Positions 48,121 through 57,135 of a DNA stretch of 64,000 nt are shown piece by piece. The notes under the pieces are model-generated. The model was not told the origin of the DNA, did no database searches, and saw only the letters and a program-made list of their open reading frames with translations. Source of the stretch: Legionella lansingensis (GTDB taxonomy: Bacteria; Pseudomonadota; Gammaproteobacteria; Legionellales; Legionellaceae); NCBI RefSeq assembly GCF_900187355.1, contig NZ_LT906451.1:1671001-1735000 (forward strand). The letters run 5' to 3'. Position numbers and translations under genes: made by a program. Each line of letters opens with the position of its first letter. Within the stretch, counting starts at the first letter, position 1.

Positions 48121-49224
48121 TCACATATAAGTATTAACATTATTTAAACTCACATGCTGTTGTTTATGTTCCATAAGAACTTGTTCCATTCTGCTTTTGT
48201 AGTCATCAAGATGATATTCTTCTTGTTGCCTCTTCCATGTAAAATCAGGAGATTTATTGACAATAAAACGTAGAAAAATATCCAACATTTTAAATTCAGG
48301 ATTACAGTTTTCTAGCCATAGAAATTGGCCTTGCTCATTCACTTCAAGAAAAATATAGTTATTATCCTCCGTTACAATAAAATCTAATGCACCGAATACC
48401 AGTCCCATGCTGCGCATAAAACGTCTGATTTTATCGCTGAGAATAGATGGCAATTCATAAGGTTCTACAGAGAGTCTGTCGGGTGGAATAGCTCGCCAAT
48501 CGGTTATCCCTTCAGGATGAACTTGAGAATCTATTCTTGCTGCTACAATATAATTGCCAAAACAAGTAATACGTAGTTCATATTTTTTCTTAATTTCTTT
48601 TTGAAATATTCCTGGAACAAGTTGTAATAGCTCATTTTTTGGGAGGTCAGAAAGAGTGACTTTTGTCGTGTAACCAACCCTAATCTTATCGTCTTCAAAC
48701 CAGACATTCGAACATAAAGGTTTATAAATCACCCCTTCATTCTCATTTTTTAATAAAAAATGACGTATATCTTGCGCATCATTCGAACAAAGCGTCTCGG
48801 GGATTGGCATTCCACACTCACAAGCTTTTCTAAGCTGCAGTAGCTTGTAATTGGCCATTGTCGCTGCGGATTTGGGATTAATCCACCAAGCATCCGGAGC
48901 TATATTACAAGTTATTGATTCATAAAATAAATTGTTTTCTCGCACCGCAAATTTATAGTCTCCTGCGTGAACCCTATCTTTAGCTAAGTAGGGTTTTCTG
49001 GCGCGACGCCACCAAACCACATCATAATCGTTATCTGCGATTGAATTATCTTCGTCAAAGCTTTTCCATTCATAATGTCTGTTATCTATAAATACCGAAT
49101 TGGTTAACCTCGTTGGTTGGTCTGCGGTAAAAAACAACCGTATATGGTGGTTCATATCTGAAAGAGCTAGTTGTACAGCTATAGCATGAGTATCTTCAAC
49201 CTGTGTAAGAATTAAAATTTTCAT
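48121..49224 (-). CDS. ATP-grasp peptide ligase (MvdC/MvdD-like)
   Basis: 367 residues. The N-terminal part (MKILILTQVEDTHAIAVQ, then YDVVWWRRARKPYL) matches graspetide ligases, which form ester or amide crosslinks between side chains of ribosomal peptides. The ATP-grasp core shows KYELRITCFG, an RID motif and FLEVNEQGQFLWLE with the metal-binding Glu/Asn. A 59-residue GG-leader precursor gene lies 186 bp upstream on the same strand, with a hairpin between. The HEAT-repeat gene follows at once. Confidence 0.85.
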   Translation of the reverse strand: MKILILTQVEDTHAIAVQLALSDMNHHIRLFFTADQPTRLTNSVFIDNRHYEWKSFDEDNSIADNDYDVVWWRRARKPYLAKDRVHAGDYKFAVRENNLFYESITCNIAPDAWWINPKSAATMANYKLLQLRKACECGMPIPETLCSNDAQDIRHFLLKNENEGVIYKPLCSNVWFEDDKIRVGYTTKVTLSDLPKNELLQLVPGIFQKEIKKKYELRITCFGNYIVAARIDSQVHPEGITDWRAIPPDRLSVEPYELPSILSDKIRRFMRSMGLVFGALDFIVTEDNNYIFLEVNEQGQFLWLENCNPEFKMLDIFLRFIVNKSPDFTWKRQQEEYHLDDYKSRMEQVLMEHKQQHVSLNNVNTYM

Positions 49225-49283
49225 TGCAATTACTCGTTAAATGAAGTCCAAACGGGACTAAACAATCCATATTAAAATTTATT

Positions 49284-49309
49284 CTCCCTCTCAGGGCAGA
49301 GAGAGGGAG
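49284..49309 (-). terminator. Hairpin between precursor peptide and ATP-grasp gene
   Basis: A perfect 9-bp stem CTCCCTCTC / GAGAGGGAG with an 8-base loop, followed on the minus strand by AATAAATTTT. It could act as a leaky terminator giving more precursor than enzyme transcript, as in many RiPP loci. Confidence 0.45.
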
Positions 49310-49410
49310 AAAGAGAAAATTACGTTATTTGAAAAAGAATAATCGGGGGAGAACCACGAAACTCTTAATATCAGTAATTTTTGGCAGTGAATTTATTTAT
49401 ATGGTGAAGA

Positions 49411-49590
49411 TCAGGTATCTAGAGCAAGATCCGCATCAATTGTTACATCTATCCCAATAGGATGCGTATATTCGTTAGTTGTACACGTTGTTCTGTTCTT
49501 TAAGTTTCCATTGCCACCGGCTACCTCACGCATATCCTCATGCGTAAGTTCCTTTGCCAAGTTATAACCTAAGACTCTATCATTTTGCAT
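49411..49590 (-). CDS. RiPP precursor peptide, GG-leader type
   Basis: 59 residues, with the start at 49590 set by GGGAG six bases upstream. The leader (MQNDRVLGYNLAKELTHEDM, then REVAGG) ends in a double-glycine motif with the usual E-L-x3-D-x4-V-x-GG spacing. The core of 33 residues begins NGNLKNRTTCTTNEY and ends VTIDADLALDT. It has many Thr and Asp plus one Lys, as needed for ester or amide crosslinks. The adjacent ATP-grasp ligase supports a graspetide. No C39 peptidase or transporter is seen nearby. The gene is easily missed because of its size. Confidence 0.75.
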   Translation of the reverse strand: MQNDRVLGYNLAKELTHEDMREVAGGNGNLKNRTTCTTNEYTHPIGIDVTIDADLALDT

Positions 49591-49635
49591 TTTTAACTCC
49601 CTAATATGCTAAGTTGGTTGCTTGGTAGACATAAT

Positions 49636-49746
49636 TCACTTATGCCTAATTTCCTTAACGTTTCCAAGTGCTTCATGAACGACCTCATGGAGCTTTTTGT
49701 TGCTTGCAGAATTGATTTCCTTGATTCTGCTAGTGCCACCGTTCAC
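49636..49746 (-). other. Possible second GG-type peptide or remnant
   Basis: A minus-strand frame that may start at GTG 49746 encodes VNGGTSRIKEINSASN, then LHEVVHEALGNVKEIRHK (36 residues). In-frame sequence upstream (SSRLDQVNGG) looks like the end of a GG leader but has no start codon before a stop. It may be a decayed second precursor. It lies 45 bp upstream of the intact precursor. Confidence 0.35.
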
Positions 49747-50010
49747 TTGATCGAGGCGCGAACTATTGATTAAAAATCAATTACCTATCGACTAAGCATA
49801 ACGGCAACGCAGTTCATTATACTCATTGAAATTGCTAATGCAATACCTGTTTATCATGCAAACTTGCATGATAAATACCGCCGTGGATCTGAGACCGTAG
49901 ACCGTATTAGCGCAGTATATACGGGAACCATACACTATATTTCTCTGATGACGACCTCAGATCCGACTCCAATCAACCAAGTGACTATACTTTAATCACA
50001 GCGATCTAAT
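49747..50010. other. Intergenic region with palindromes
   Basis: Holds a 12-bp perfect palindrome TTTATCATGCAA / TTGCATGATAAA (49850-49875, two-base spacer) and a wider pair GGATCTGAG / CTCAGATCC (49885-49893 and 49956-49964). These could be operators or remains of a mobile repeat. No gene is seen. Confidence 0.5.
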
Positions 50011-50376
50011 TTGGCGGCCGAGATGATACGTATTAGTCTCTTAAACGATTTGGTACAATTCACTTTAGCAAGTGATCTCAAGGAAAGACAAAGAGAAAAA
50101 GAATTTTTAGAAGATGCGTTAGGTCAAAGATATATTAACTACAGCAATACCATAGGAGATACACCGTCTGATTGTGATCTCTACGTGCATATTTCTCAAT
50201 TTAGCTCCGCTAATGATATTAGAGATTTATTTACACCCGATTTATCAGTTCAAGATAAAAAACAGCCCAAGTTTTTTCACGAACCACCAGTGCATTATCA
50301 ATTTCAAACGCAGGATAAGATTGCAGCTGACAGTTTAATTGAAAACAAAATTAATGAATTAAAGCAAAAATTATAG
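50011..50376 (+). CDS. Hypothetical protein, about 120 residues
   Basis: A soluble protein without a recognised domain. It is acidic with Phe/His-rich middle (FFHEPPVHYQFQTQ). The start is uncertain: TTG at 50011 or ATG at 50023. No convincing ribosome site precedes either, so it could be a fragment. Confidence 0.45.
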   Translation: MAAEMIRISLLNDLVQFTLASDLKERQREKEFLEDALGQRYINYSNTIGDTPSDCDLYVHISQFSSANDIRDLFTPDLSVQDKKQPKFFHEPPVHYQFQTQDKIAADSLIENKINELKQKL

Positions 50377-50476
50377 TTATAAATCGGATTAAACATTGCT
50401 TTCCAGCTTTATTCTTCTATTAAAACGTTGTAAGTTCAACAGTGGCTTTATGTTAACGTAAGTGGGAACTCTCTTT

Positions 50477-51715
50477 ATGAAATTTGATTTGTTGGTGCTT
50501 GGGGGTGGAATTGTTGGTGTATCAGTGGCAACACATCTTCAAACCCGAGGACGTTCTGTAGCACTGATCGATTTAAAACGTCCTGGGAGTGAAACGTCCT
50601 ATGGAAATGCGGGTTTAATTCAACGTGAAGGTGTATATCCTTATGCATTCCCAAGAGACCTCCCTACCCTAATCAGATACGCGTTGAATCGCTCACCCGA
50701 AGTCAGGTATCACCTAAATTCAATTCTGAAGCTGAGCCCTTTTTTGTGGAAATACTGGATTAATTCGCATCCATTACGTCACGCTAAAATCGCTCGTTCT
50801 TATGCGACGTTAATAGAACACAGCATATCCGAACATCATTTTATGGCGGAAGCGGCAGGAAGCAAACATCTGTTACGGCCAGGTGGATGGCTTAAAGTGT
50901 TTAGAACTCGAAAAAAACAAGATATCGAAACAATGTTTGCTGAACAGTGTCGAGAAGAGTATGGGATTAAATTTGAATATCTAGATTCTGCTTTATTGCA
51001 AAAAATTGAACCCGATCTCGATCGATCACTTCTAAGCGCTATTCGCTATACGGAATCAGAGACCGTGAGCGATCCTGGCGCCCTGGTTACAGCCTATGCA
51101 AATCATTTTGAACGCATCGGTGGTCGATTTTTTTTCGGAAATGCAGACTCCCTATCTGAGCGATGGACGCTTAAGACTGATCAAAGCCAGATTAAGGGGG
51201 ATGCGGTGGTGGTTACTTTAGGCCCCTGGACAGATAGGTTGGCTTCTAGGCTTGGGTATCGTTTTCCACTTGCTGTCAAACGCGGATATCATATGCATTA
51301 TGCCACGAAGCCTAATACACAACTTCGTCATCCGGTGCTGGACATTGATAACGGTTATGTCATGGCCCCAATGAGTCGTGGAATTCGCCTAACCACAGGA
51401 GCTGAATTTGCAAGTCGCGATTCAAAAAAGACACCAGTGCAACTCAATTCCGTGGAGCCCATTGCACGCAAGCTCTTCCCTATAGCGCACCGCCTCGAAG
51501 AATTACCTTGGATGGGAAGTAGACCTTGTACTCCTGACATGCTTCCAATTATTGGTCAGGCCCCTCGACATCGCGGACTGTGGTTTGCATTTGGACATGC
51601 CCATCACGGTCTTACCCTAGGGCCTATAACCGGACGCTTGCTTGCAGAGATGATCACAGGAGAAGATTTGATAACTGATCCGCAACCATTCAGCCCTAAC
51701 CGTTTTAGAATTTAA
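50477..51715 (+). CDS. DadA-like FAD-dependent amino-acid oxidase/dehydrogenase
   Basis: 412 residues. The dinucleotide motif VLGGGIVGVSVATHL lies at the N-terminus, and the FAD-closing motif WFAFGHAHHGLTLGPITG near the C-terminus. GSETSYGNAGLIQ follows the Rossmann fold as in the DAO/DadA family. It probably oxidises D-amino acids or N-methylated amino acids at the membrane. The start at 50477 is chosen with GGGAA upstream; a GTG five codons earlier is possible. The gene is single. Confidence 0.85.
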   Translation: MKFDLLVLGGGIVGVSVATHLQTRGRSVALIDLKRPGSETSYGNAGLIQREGVYPYAFPRDLPTLIRYALNRSPEVRYHLNSILKLSPFLWKYWINSHPLRHAKIARSYATLIEHSISEHHFMAEAAGSKHLLRPGGWLKVFRTRKKQDIETMFAEQCREEYGIKFEYLDSALLQKIEPDLDRSLLSAIRYTESETVSDPGALVTAYANHFERIGGRFFFGNADSLSERWTLKTDQSQIKGDAVVVTLGPWTDRLASRLGYRFPLAVKRGYHMHYATKPNTQLRHPVLDIDNGYVMAPMSRGIRLTTGAEFASRDSKKTPVQLNSVEPIARKLFPIAHRLEELPWMGSRPCTPDMLPIIGQAPRHRGLWFAFGHAHHGLTLGPITGRLLAEMITGEDLITDPQPFSPNRFRI

Positions 51716-51786
51716 TTCTGAAATGTCTGTACTACAGTGGCCGCCTGACAGTTTTAATCGCTCCGCAAAGAGGTTTCTTGGCTCCC

Positions 51787-52146
51787 TTACAAATCAACCA
51801 ATACTTTAAAACCGCCGTAGGCCATACGCTTATAATCAAAGACGGTTCCATACTGCTCACAACTTTGTTTAATTCTAGGATCATCCATGACTTTTTTATT
51901 CACTTCGTCTCTATGTTCTTTTGATTTAAAAACAATGTAAGAAAATACCACTGTCTCATTGTTCTTGGCTTTAGCAAGATTAGGAAATGAAATCATATCC
52001 TTGGCTTCGGTATCATCAGCAACACACTCTCTAAAAGCAAGCGCTCCATGCTCTAGCCATATTTTACCCGCAGCTTCTGCCATGCTACGGTACTCTTGTA
52101 TTTTATTACTGGGAATAGGTAAGACAAATCCATCAACATAAGCCAT
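51787..52146 (-). CDS. DUF1428 (YbaA-like) protein
   Basis: 119 residues of the DUF1428 family, a dimeric alpha-beta (ferredoxin-like) fold. Motifs are YVDGFVLPIP, ALAFRECVADD, VVFSYIVFKSKEHRDEVN and MAYGGFKVLVDL. Function is unknown. It is convergent with the DadA-like gene. Confidence 0.9.
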   Translation of the reverse strand: MAYVDGFVLPIPSNKIQEYRSMAEAAGKIWLEHGALAFRECVADDTEAKDMISFPNLAKAKNNETVVFSYIVFKSKEHRDEVNKKVMDDPRIKQSCEQYGTVFDYKRMAYGGFKVLVDL

Positions 52147-52518
52147 TTTTATCTCTCCATTATTCTAATTAACTACTGTTATTAGAAGACACTTATATAG
52201 TCGCTGTCGCGAAATTAAATTTTACACCACTTATCGTCACTCTCCGCGAAAGCGGAGGGTCCAGAAGAGCCTTGCCAATATTGGATCCCTTTCGCGGAGG
52301 ATGACGTAATTACAAAGAAGCTGCATTTCAGTCATTTCACGACAGCGACTATATAGATTACGCTTACTCGAGTTTTCTTCAATTAATTTTTAGGACCCTA
52401 ACGAATCTTTTAAGTTAGCGCATCCTTTTTTGGTTTTATTTGCGCTGATAAACAATATGAAATTAAAATTATGGAGTTGATATTAATAACTTAATTAACT
52501 CAATAGCTTAAGGGACTC
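52147..52518. other. Intergenic region with MITE-like repeat
   Basis: Between divergent genes; mostly occupied by the repeat at 52194-52355. The remaining 160 bp upstream of the MFS gene is AT-rich and presumably promoter. Confidence 0.5.
52194..52355. repeat. MITE-like element with nested inverted repeats
   Basis: Outer 22-bp arms (52194-52215 and 52334-52355) match with one mismatch: TATATAGTCGCTGTCGCGAA against the complement of ATTTCACGACAGCGACTATA. Inside, a second pair (CGTCACTCTCCGCGAAAGCG from 52234, with CTTTCGCGGAGGATGACG ending at 52305) forms a hairpin. At about 162 bp with no gene, it fits a miniature transposable element. Confidence 0.65.
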
Positions 52519-53772
52519 ATGAACATAAATCCATCTTCATTGCCTAAGCAAAATCCCTTAGCCGCGATTTTGCCCCTATATCTAGTTATATTTTTTGGAT
52601 TCGTTGGGTATAGCTTAATGATCACTGTGTTTACGCCCATGTTATTGCATGCGCAAGGCGACCTGCTTTCCACAAAAACCTCCATGACTTGGCGCACAAT
52701 CCTATTAGGCATTTTATTAGCTTTATATCCTTTAGGACAATTCATAGGCTCCCCAGTATTAGGAGCTTTGTCTGATCATTATGGGCGACGTAAGATATTA
52801 ATTTTTTCGCTTTCTTTAACGATATTTTTTTATTTTTTAATTACATTATCTTTATACTTGCAGAATCTTATCTTGTTGATGAGTAGTTTGTTCCTTGCAG
52901 GCTTAAGTGAAAGCAACATTGTTGTTGCTCAGGGGGCAATTGCCGATGTTGCGGAAGAAAAAGAGCGAGGACGGCTATTCGGCTATATTTATCTCAGTGC
53001 AAGTTCAGCGTATGTCATCGGTCCTTTAGTTGGTGGTATTCTTGCAAATCCTAAACTCATTCCCTGGTTTAACGATGCTACTCCTTTTGCGGCGATATGT
53101 ATTTGTCTAATCATCTTGTTAATGTGGGTTAGCTATTATTTTAAAGAAACACTAAATCTGCAAATGAATCAAGAAAAAATTGCTTATCTTAAGCTACTTA
53201 CGAATTTTTTCACTATTTTTAGAGCTAACGATATTCGATTTTTATTTTTGATTAATTTTTTACTTTATCTTGCCATTTTTGGTTTCTTCCGTTGCTACCC
53301 GATGTATTTAGTTGATGAGTTTCACATGCAAGTGGGACAACTATCACAATTTATTGCTTGGGTTGCTGTTCCTATTATATTAGGGAATATTTGGTTAACA
53401 GGTTTTTTAGCGCAGCGTTACTTACCGCGAAACATGACTATTGTCTCTGCCGCTCTCACCGGTATGTTTATGATCCTGATTGTTATCCCAAATGAAATGA
53501 ATTTCTTATGGATTACCCTATTTCTAACTTCCCTAGCGTTAGCAGTCTGTCTCCCTGCATGCGCTACTTTACTATCTGTTTCAGCACCCAATGAAGAGCA
53601 AGGTAAAGTAATGGGCAATAATCAATCGTTGCAAGTATTGGCCGAATCTTTATCTGGTGTGATCGGTGGCTTATTGGCAGCAATTATAGTGAAATTATCA
53701 TTAATTGTATTGGCAATTACTGCCCTCTTTAGTGCACTGCTTTTGTATATAAATACTGTTCAAAAAAAATAA
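52519..53772 (+). CDS. MFS efflux transporter (TetA/DHA1 type)
   Basis: 417 residues and about 12 helices. It contains GSPVLGALSDHYGRRKILIFSL, the loop 2-3 motif of drug:H+ antiporters of the TCR/Tet kind, and YVIGPLVGGIL as motif C. The start at 52519 follows AAGGGA. The substrate is unknown. Confidence 0.85.
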   Translation: MNINPSSLPKQNPLAAILPLYLVIFFGFVGYSLMITVFTPMLLHAQGDLLSTKTSMTWRTILLGILLALYPLGQFIGSPVLGALSDHYGRRKILIFSLSLTIFFYFLITLSLYLQNLILLMSSLFLAGLSESNIVVAQGAIADVAEEKERGRLFGYIYLSASSAYVIGPLVGGILANPKLIPWFNDATPFAAICICLIILLMWVSYYFKETLNLQMNQEKIAYLKLLTNFFTIFRANDIRFLFLINFLLYLAIFGFFRCYPMYLVDEFHMQVGQLSQFIAWVAVPIILGNIWLTGFLAQRYLPRNMTIVSAALTGMFMILIVIPNEMNFLWITLFLTSLALAVCLPACATLLSVSAPNEEQGKVMGNNQSLQVLAESLSGVIGGLLAAIIVKLSLIVLAITALFSALLLYINTVQKK

Positions 53773-53895
53773 GACTTCGATGATAGAGCAAGCCTATTGG
53801 TAACCTAGACGTGTGCTACACGACCATCAGACCAAACTTGCAATACAGATGTGCTAAGATTTTTTTAATAGAGTCTTTTAAGGACATCAGACCCA

Positions 53896-54936
53896 ATGCC
53901 TAAAAAACTAAGGAAAAGTCTTCTTGCACACAAAAAACCAGTACTTATTGATCTGGCATTGCAAGGAGGTGGAGCGCATGGAGCTTATACTTGGGGTGTC
54001 TTGGACAGGTTACTTGAGGAACCCAAATTACGTATCGAAGGTATTTCCGGTACTTCAGCAGGTTCTATGAATGCAGCTGTTTTAGCCAGTGGTTACTTAA
54101 ACAATGGACCCGAAGGTGCAAGAGAAGCACTGGCAGCATTCTGGCAGCGTGTTTCTCAGGCAGCCACTTTCAGTCTTTTTCGGCGTGGTCCTTTGGATAT
54201 CTTAGCAGGCAACTGGACGTTAGATTACTCCCCTTTATTCATAGCCTTTGACTTTGTTTCACGCGTTTTTTCCCCTTATGATTTAAACCCTGCCGCCCTT
54301 AATCCTTTGCGTTCTATCCTTGTTCAATGTATTGATTTTGATGCACTTGCAAAAACACCCATCAAACTTTTTATTACTGCTACCAACGTGAGAACGGGGC
54401 GAGGCAAGATCTTTAGAAATAGTGAAATCACCCCGGAGGTATTGCTTGCTTCAGCATGTCTACCTACGTTATTTCAAGCTATCGAGATAAATGGAGAAGC
54501 TTATTGGGATGGTGGTTACACGGGTAATCCTACGATTACGCCGCTTGTCAAAGAATGTCTATCCAGTGATACTTTATTGGTACAAATAAATCCCATAGAG
54601 CGAGTGGGTACGCCAAGAAGTGCACGTGAAATTCTCAATCGCCTCAATGAGGTTGCTTTCAACGCATCCTTAATGAAAGAATTACGCATGATTGCCGTAC
54701 TAAGACAAGTCGTTGACTCAATAAAAGGAGAAGGCACACGTTGGGCCAAAATGCGTATTCACCGTATTGCCAGTAATAAAATGGTGGAACTGGGCTATTC
54801 TTCAAAACTTAATGCAGAATGGCCATTCCTTTGCATGCTGCGTGATGAAGGTAGAGTGACAGCAGAGACTTTTCTAATAAAACATGGCAAAGATTTAAAT
54901 CGGCATTCTAGTTTTGATCTCAATTCACTACTTTGA
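53896..54936 (+). CDS. Patatin-like phospholipase, second copy
   Basis: 346 residues with LALQGGGAHGAYTWG (oxyanion motif), the nucleophile Ser in GTSAGSMNAA and the catalytic Asp in YWDGGYTGNP. It is distinct from the patatin at 38547 and lacks its DUF3734-like tail. It may act on host or own phospholipids. No signal peptide is present. Confidence 0.87.
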   Translation: MPKKLRKSLLAHKKPVLIDLALQGGGAHGAYTWGVLDRLLEEPKLRIEGISGTSAGSMNAAVLASGYLNNGPEGAREALAAFWQRVSQAATFSLFRRGPLDILAGNWTLDYSPLFIAFDFVSRVFSPYDLNPAALNPLRSILVQCIDFDALAKTPIKLFITATNVRTGRGKIFRNSEITPEVLLASACLPTLFQAIEINGEAYWDGGYTGNPTITPLVKECLSSDTLLVQINPIERVGTPRSAREILNRLNEVAFNASLMKELRMIAVLRQVVDSIKGEGTRWAKMRIHRIASNKMVELGYSSKLNAEWPFLCMLRDEGRVTAETFLIKHGKDLNRHSSFDLNSLL

Positions 54937-54965
54937 TTATGCTTGTTGCATCAAGACTATACTCA

Positions 54966-55907
54966 CTAGGTAGTTAACTCATGAGGTGTATGATGTTTGC
55001 CACATTGGAATCTATACCGCAGAAAAATGTTAACATCCTCTAAAAACTGCAGCATAAATCTTATCTTATTGTATTGCTTATAGATTTTATCATTCTCATT
55101 AATCTCAGCAATGTTTTGGTTGATATGGTAGCAGGCTTCTACCCAGTCAATAACACCTGACTTGGCCTGACCAATCTGATTTAGAATTTTCCTATCTAGA
55201 GGAGCTACCTTCTTCGTCTGTCCCTCAAGAAAAGTATTTTTGCCATGCAAGAAACGAGGTTTGCGACTAGCGGCAAGAATATCTTCATAAATGTAGTTGA
55301 TCACGTTCCTTGCTATTGTCTCATCCTGACTTCCATCAACATGGGCAGCAAAATAAGCACCATTATTCATTACACAAAAATTCGGACAGTGGTGGCTGTA
55401 GAGAAAATTTTCTCTTTTGATATCGCCTCTACCCATTACGTTGATGACATGGTTAATAAAATTAACAACGTCTTGATAGGAAGAATCATTGTCAGGATCA
55501 TTATTTCCTTTAGGTCCATTATTGCTATGAATCACCACAATAACATTATTCAAGTCAAAAATATCGAAGAAAAAACGATAAATAGCCCGTATGAGGTTTT
55601 TCTGGTTCATCCCCATATTTCTCTCAAATGGGGTTTTAATAGCCTCAATAATGAATTCGTCGCTACAAGGGATATGCTCAGATGAAGAGTGATATAAGCC
55701 TAATTTTTTTACTTTTCCCTGTTCCCAATGAAAAAACCCTATGCCCACACAAGAGGTAATTTCGGTGGTATAAATAAACGGGGTATCACCCTTGCCTTCC
55801 AGATAGTGTGTGCCAAGCAGATAATTGATATTTAAATAAAAAGGATTTGATTCAGGGGATGCGAGAGGGCAAGCTGGTCTTATATCTTCTTCTAATCGCG
55901 CTTGCAA
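54966..55907 (-). CDS. Protein with CheD-like Cys/His pair, deamidase candidate
   Basis: 313 residues. Residues 45-75 (TTEITSCVGIGFFHW, then KKLGLYHSSSEH) echo the CheD deamidase centre, in which T-x5-SC and G-x2-H place the catalytic Cys and His. Here they are Cys53 and His73. The remainder is mixed, with a second Cys/His patch (YSHHCPNFCVMNNGAYF) and a helical C-terminus. Glutamine deamidation of a host protein would fit an effector. The sequence similarity is weak, so this is a hypothesis. No PmrA-like box was found. Confidence 0.45.
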   Translation of the reverse strand: MQARLEEDIRPACPLASPESNPFYLNINYLLGTHYLEGKGDTPFIYTTEITSCVGIGFFHWEQGKVKKLGLYHSSSEHIPCSDEFIIEAIKTPFERNMGMNQKNLIRAIYRFFFDIFDLNNVIVVIHSNNGPKGNNDPDNDSSYQDVVNFINHVINVMGRGDIKRENFLYSHHCPNFCVMNNGAYFAAHVDGSQDETIARNVINYIYEDILAASRKPRFLHGKNTFLEGQTKKVAPLDRKILNQIGQAKSGVIDWVEACYHINQNIAEINENDKIYKQYNKIRFMLQFLEDVNIFLRYRFQCGKHHTPHELTT

Positions 55908-56094
55908 TGTTTTCTCCCCGTAATTTTAAAATCCATAGATATATCATAAAAGAAACTAGATGTTCAAATAACAACACATCGAATGAGGAAGCACGACTCA
56001 GCTCCATTAAAATATCGCAAAACTAATTAAGATAGGGATATACTCAAAGTTAATCCAAACATTCTATGCTTTTAGTTGCGTAGAATTTTGTTTA

Positions 56095-57135
56095 ATGATG
56101 AACATGAATGCAAATAAACAAATAAGACTCTGGGAAGAATTAAAGAATAAAGTAGAGTATCTTAAAGACTGTGCTTCATATCATGAACAATGTTCTTCGA
56201 TCGAGGCCATCGAAACGCACATGTCCTGGGTTTTTTTAACAGAGCAACATGCTTATAAGCTAAAAAAACCGATTCATTATGCCTTTTTAGACCTAAGACG
56301 ATTAGAAGCACGCTATCTTAATTGCCAACGTGAACTTGAAATCAATCAAGAATTGGCACCGAACACTTATCTAAGTGTTATCCCATTATGTCAGGATATA
56401 CACCAGCAGTACTCCCCTATCAATGGGTATTTAAATGGGGAACCAGTAGACTGGTTACTTAAGATGAACAAGTTTCCTCGTGATCTTACGCTTGAACAAG
56501 TGATAAAAAGAAAGAATACCGTTCTCTCCAAAATTGAAGAGGCTGCAAAAATCTTGGTAGCATTTTACCAAAAAGCCCTCCCTGCCAGATTAAACGCTCA
56601 GGAATATATTTCGAAATATAAGCAGTATGTGATAAATGATTTTCAGACTTTATCCTTACCTCACTACAACCTGGATGAAATACTGATAAAATCCGTTTAT
56701 CAAACACTGCTCAATACACTGTCTGAATTATCAAGCTGTATAGAGCAAAGGGTTTATGAGGGTCGAATTATCGAATGCCACGGTGATTTGCGGCCTGAGC
56801 ATGTTTGCTTGACTTCTCCACCCATTTTTGTCGATCGACTGGAATTTAGCAAAGAACTTCGAACAATGGATCCTGTTGACGAATTGTCTTATTTGGCGCT
56901 TGAATGCGAACTTCTAGGGAATGCAGAAATAGGTGCTTACTTTTTTGAAACCTATCAATCGATAACCCATGATCATCCGCCGCAAAAATTGTTGTCGTTT
57001 TATAAAAGTTATCGAGCTTTTTTACGAGCAAAAATTGCAGCTTGGCATCTTGATGATCCCAGAGTGACTGATCCCGATAAATGGCTCCGTAAAGCAAAAA
57101 TTTATCTTGAGCAAGCCGTCCTTACCCTTGCGTAA
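56095..57135 (+). CDS. Aminoglycoside-phosphotransferase-like kinase (COG2187 type)
   Basis: 346 residues. The N-terminal THMSWVFLTEQHAYKLKKPI holds the ATP lysine. The catalytic loop is ECHGDLRPEHVCL, and the metal-binding Asp lies in PPIFVDRLEF. This pattern matches the COG2187 group of predicted small-molecule kinases. The start among the first ATGs (56095, 56098 or 56104) is uncertain. Its 3' end overlaps the convergent prs gene by 14 bases. Confidence 0.75.
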   Translation: MMNMNANKQIRLWEELKNKVEYLKDCASYHEQCSSIEAIETHMSWVFLTEQHAYKLKKPIHYAFLDLRRLEARYLNCQRELEINQELAPNTYLSVIPLCQDIHQQYSPINGYLNGEPVDWLLKMNKFPRDLTLEQVIKRKNTVLSKIEEAAKILVAFYQKALPARLNAQEYISKYKQYVINDFQTLSLPHYNLDEILIKSVYQTLLNTLSELSSCIEQRVYEGRIIECHGDLRPEHVCLTSPPIFVDRLEFSKELRTMDPVDELSYLALECELLGNAEIGAYFFETYQSITHDHPPQKLLSFYKSYRAFLRAKIAAWHLDDPRVTDPDKWLRKAKIYLEQAVLTLA

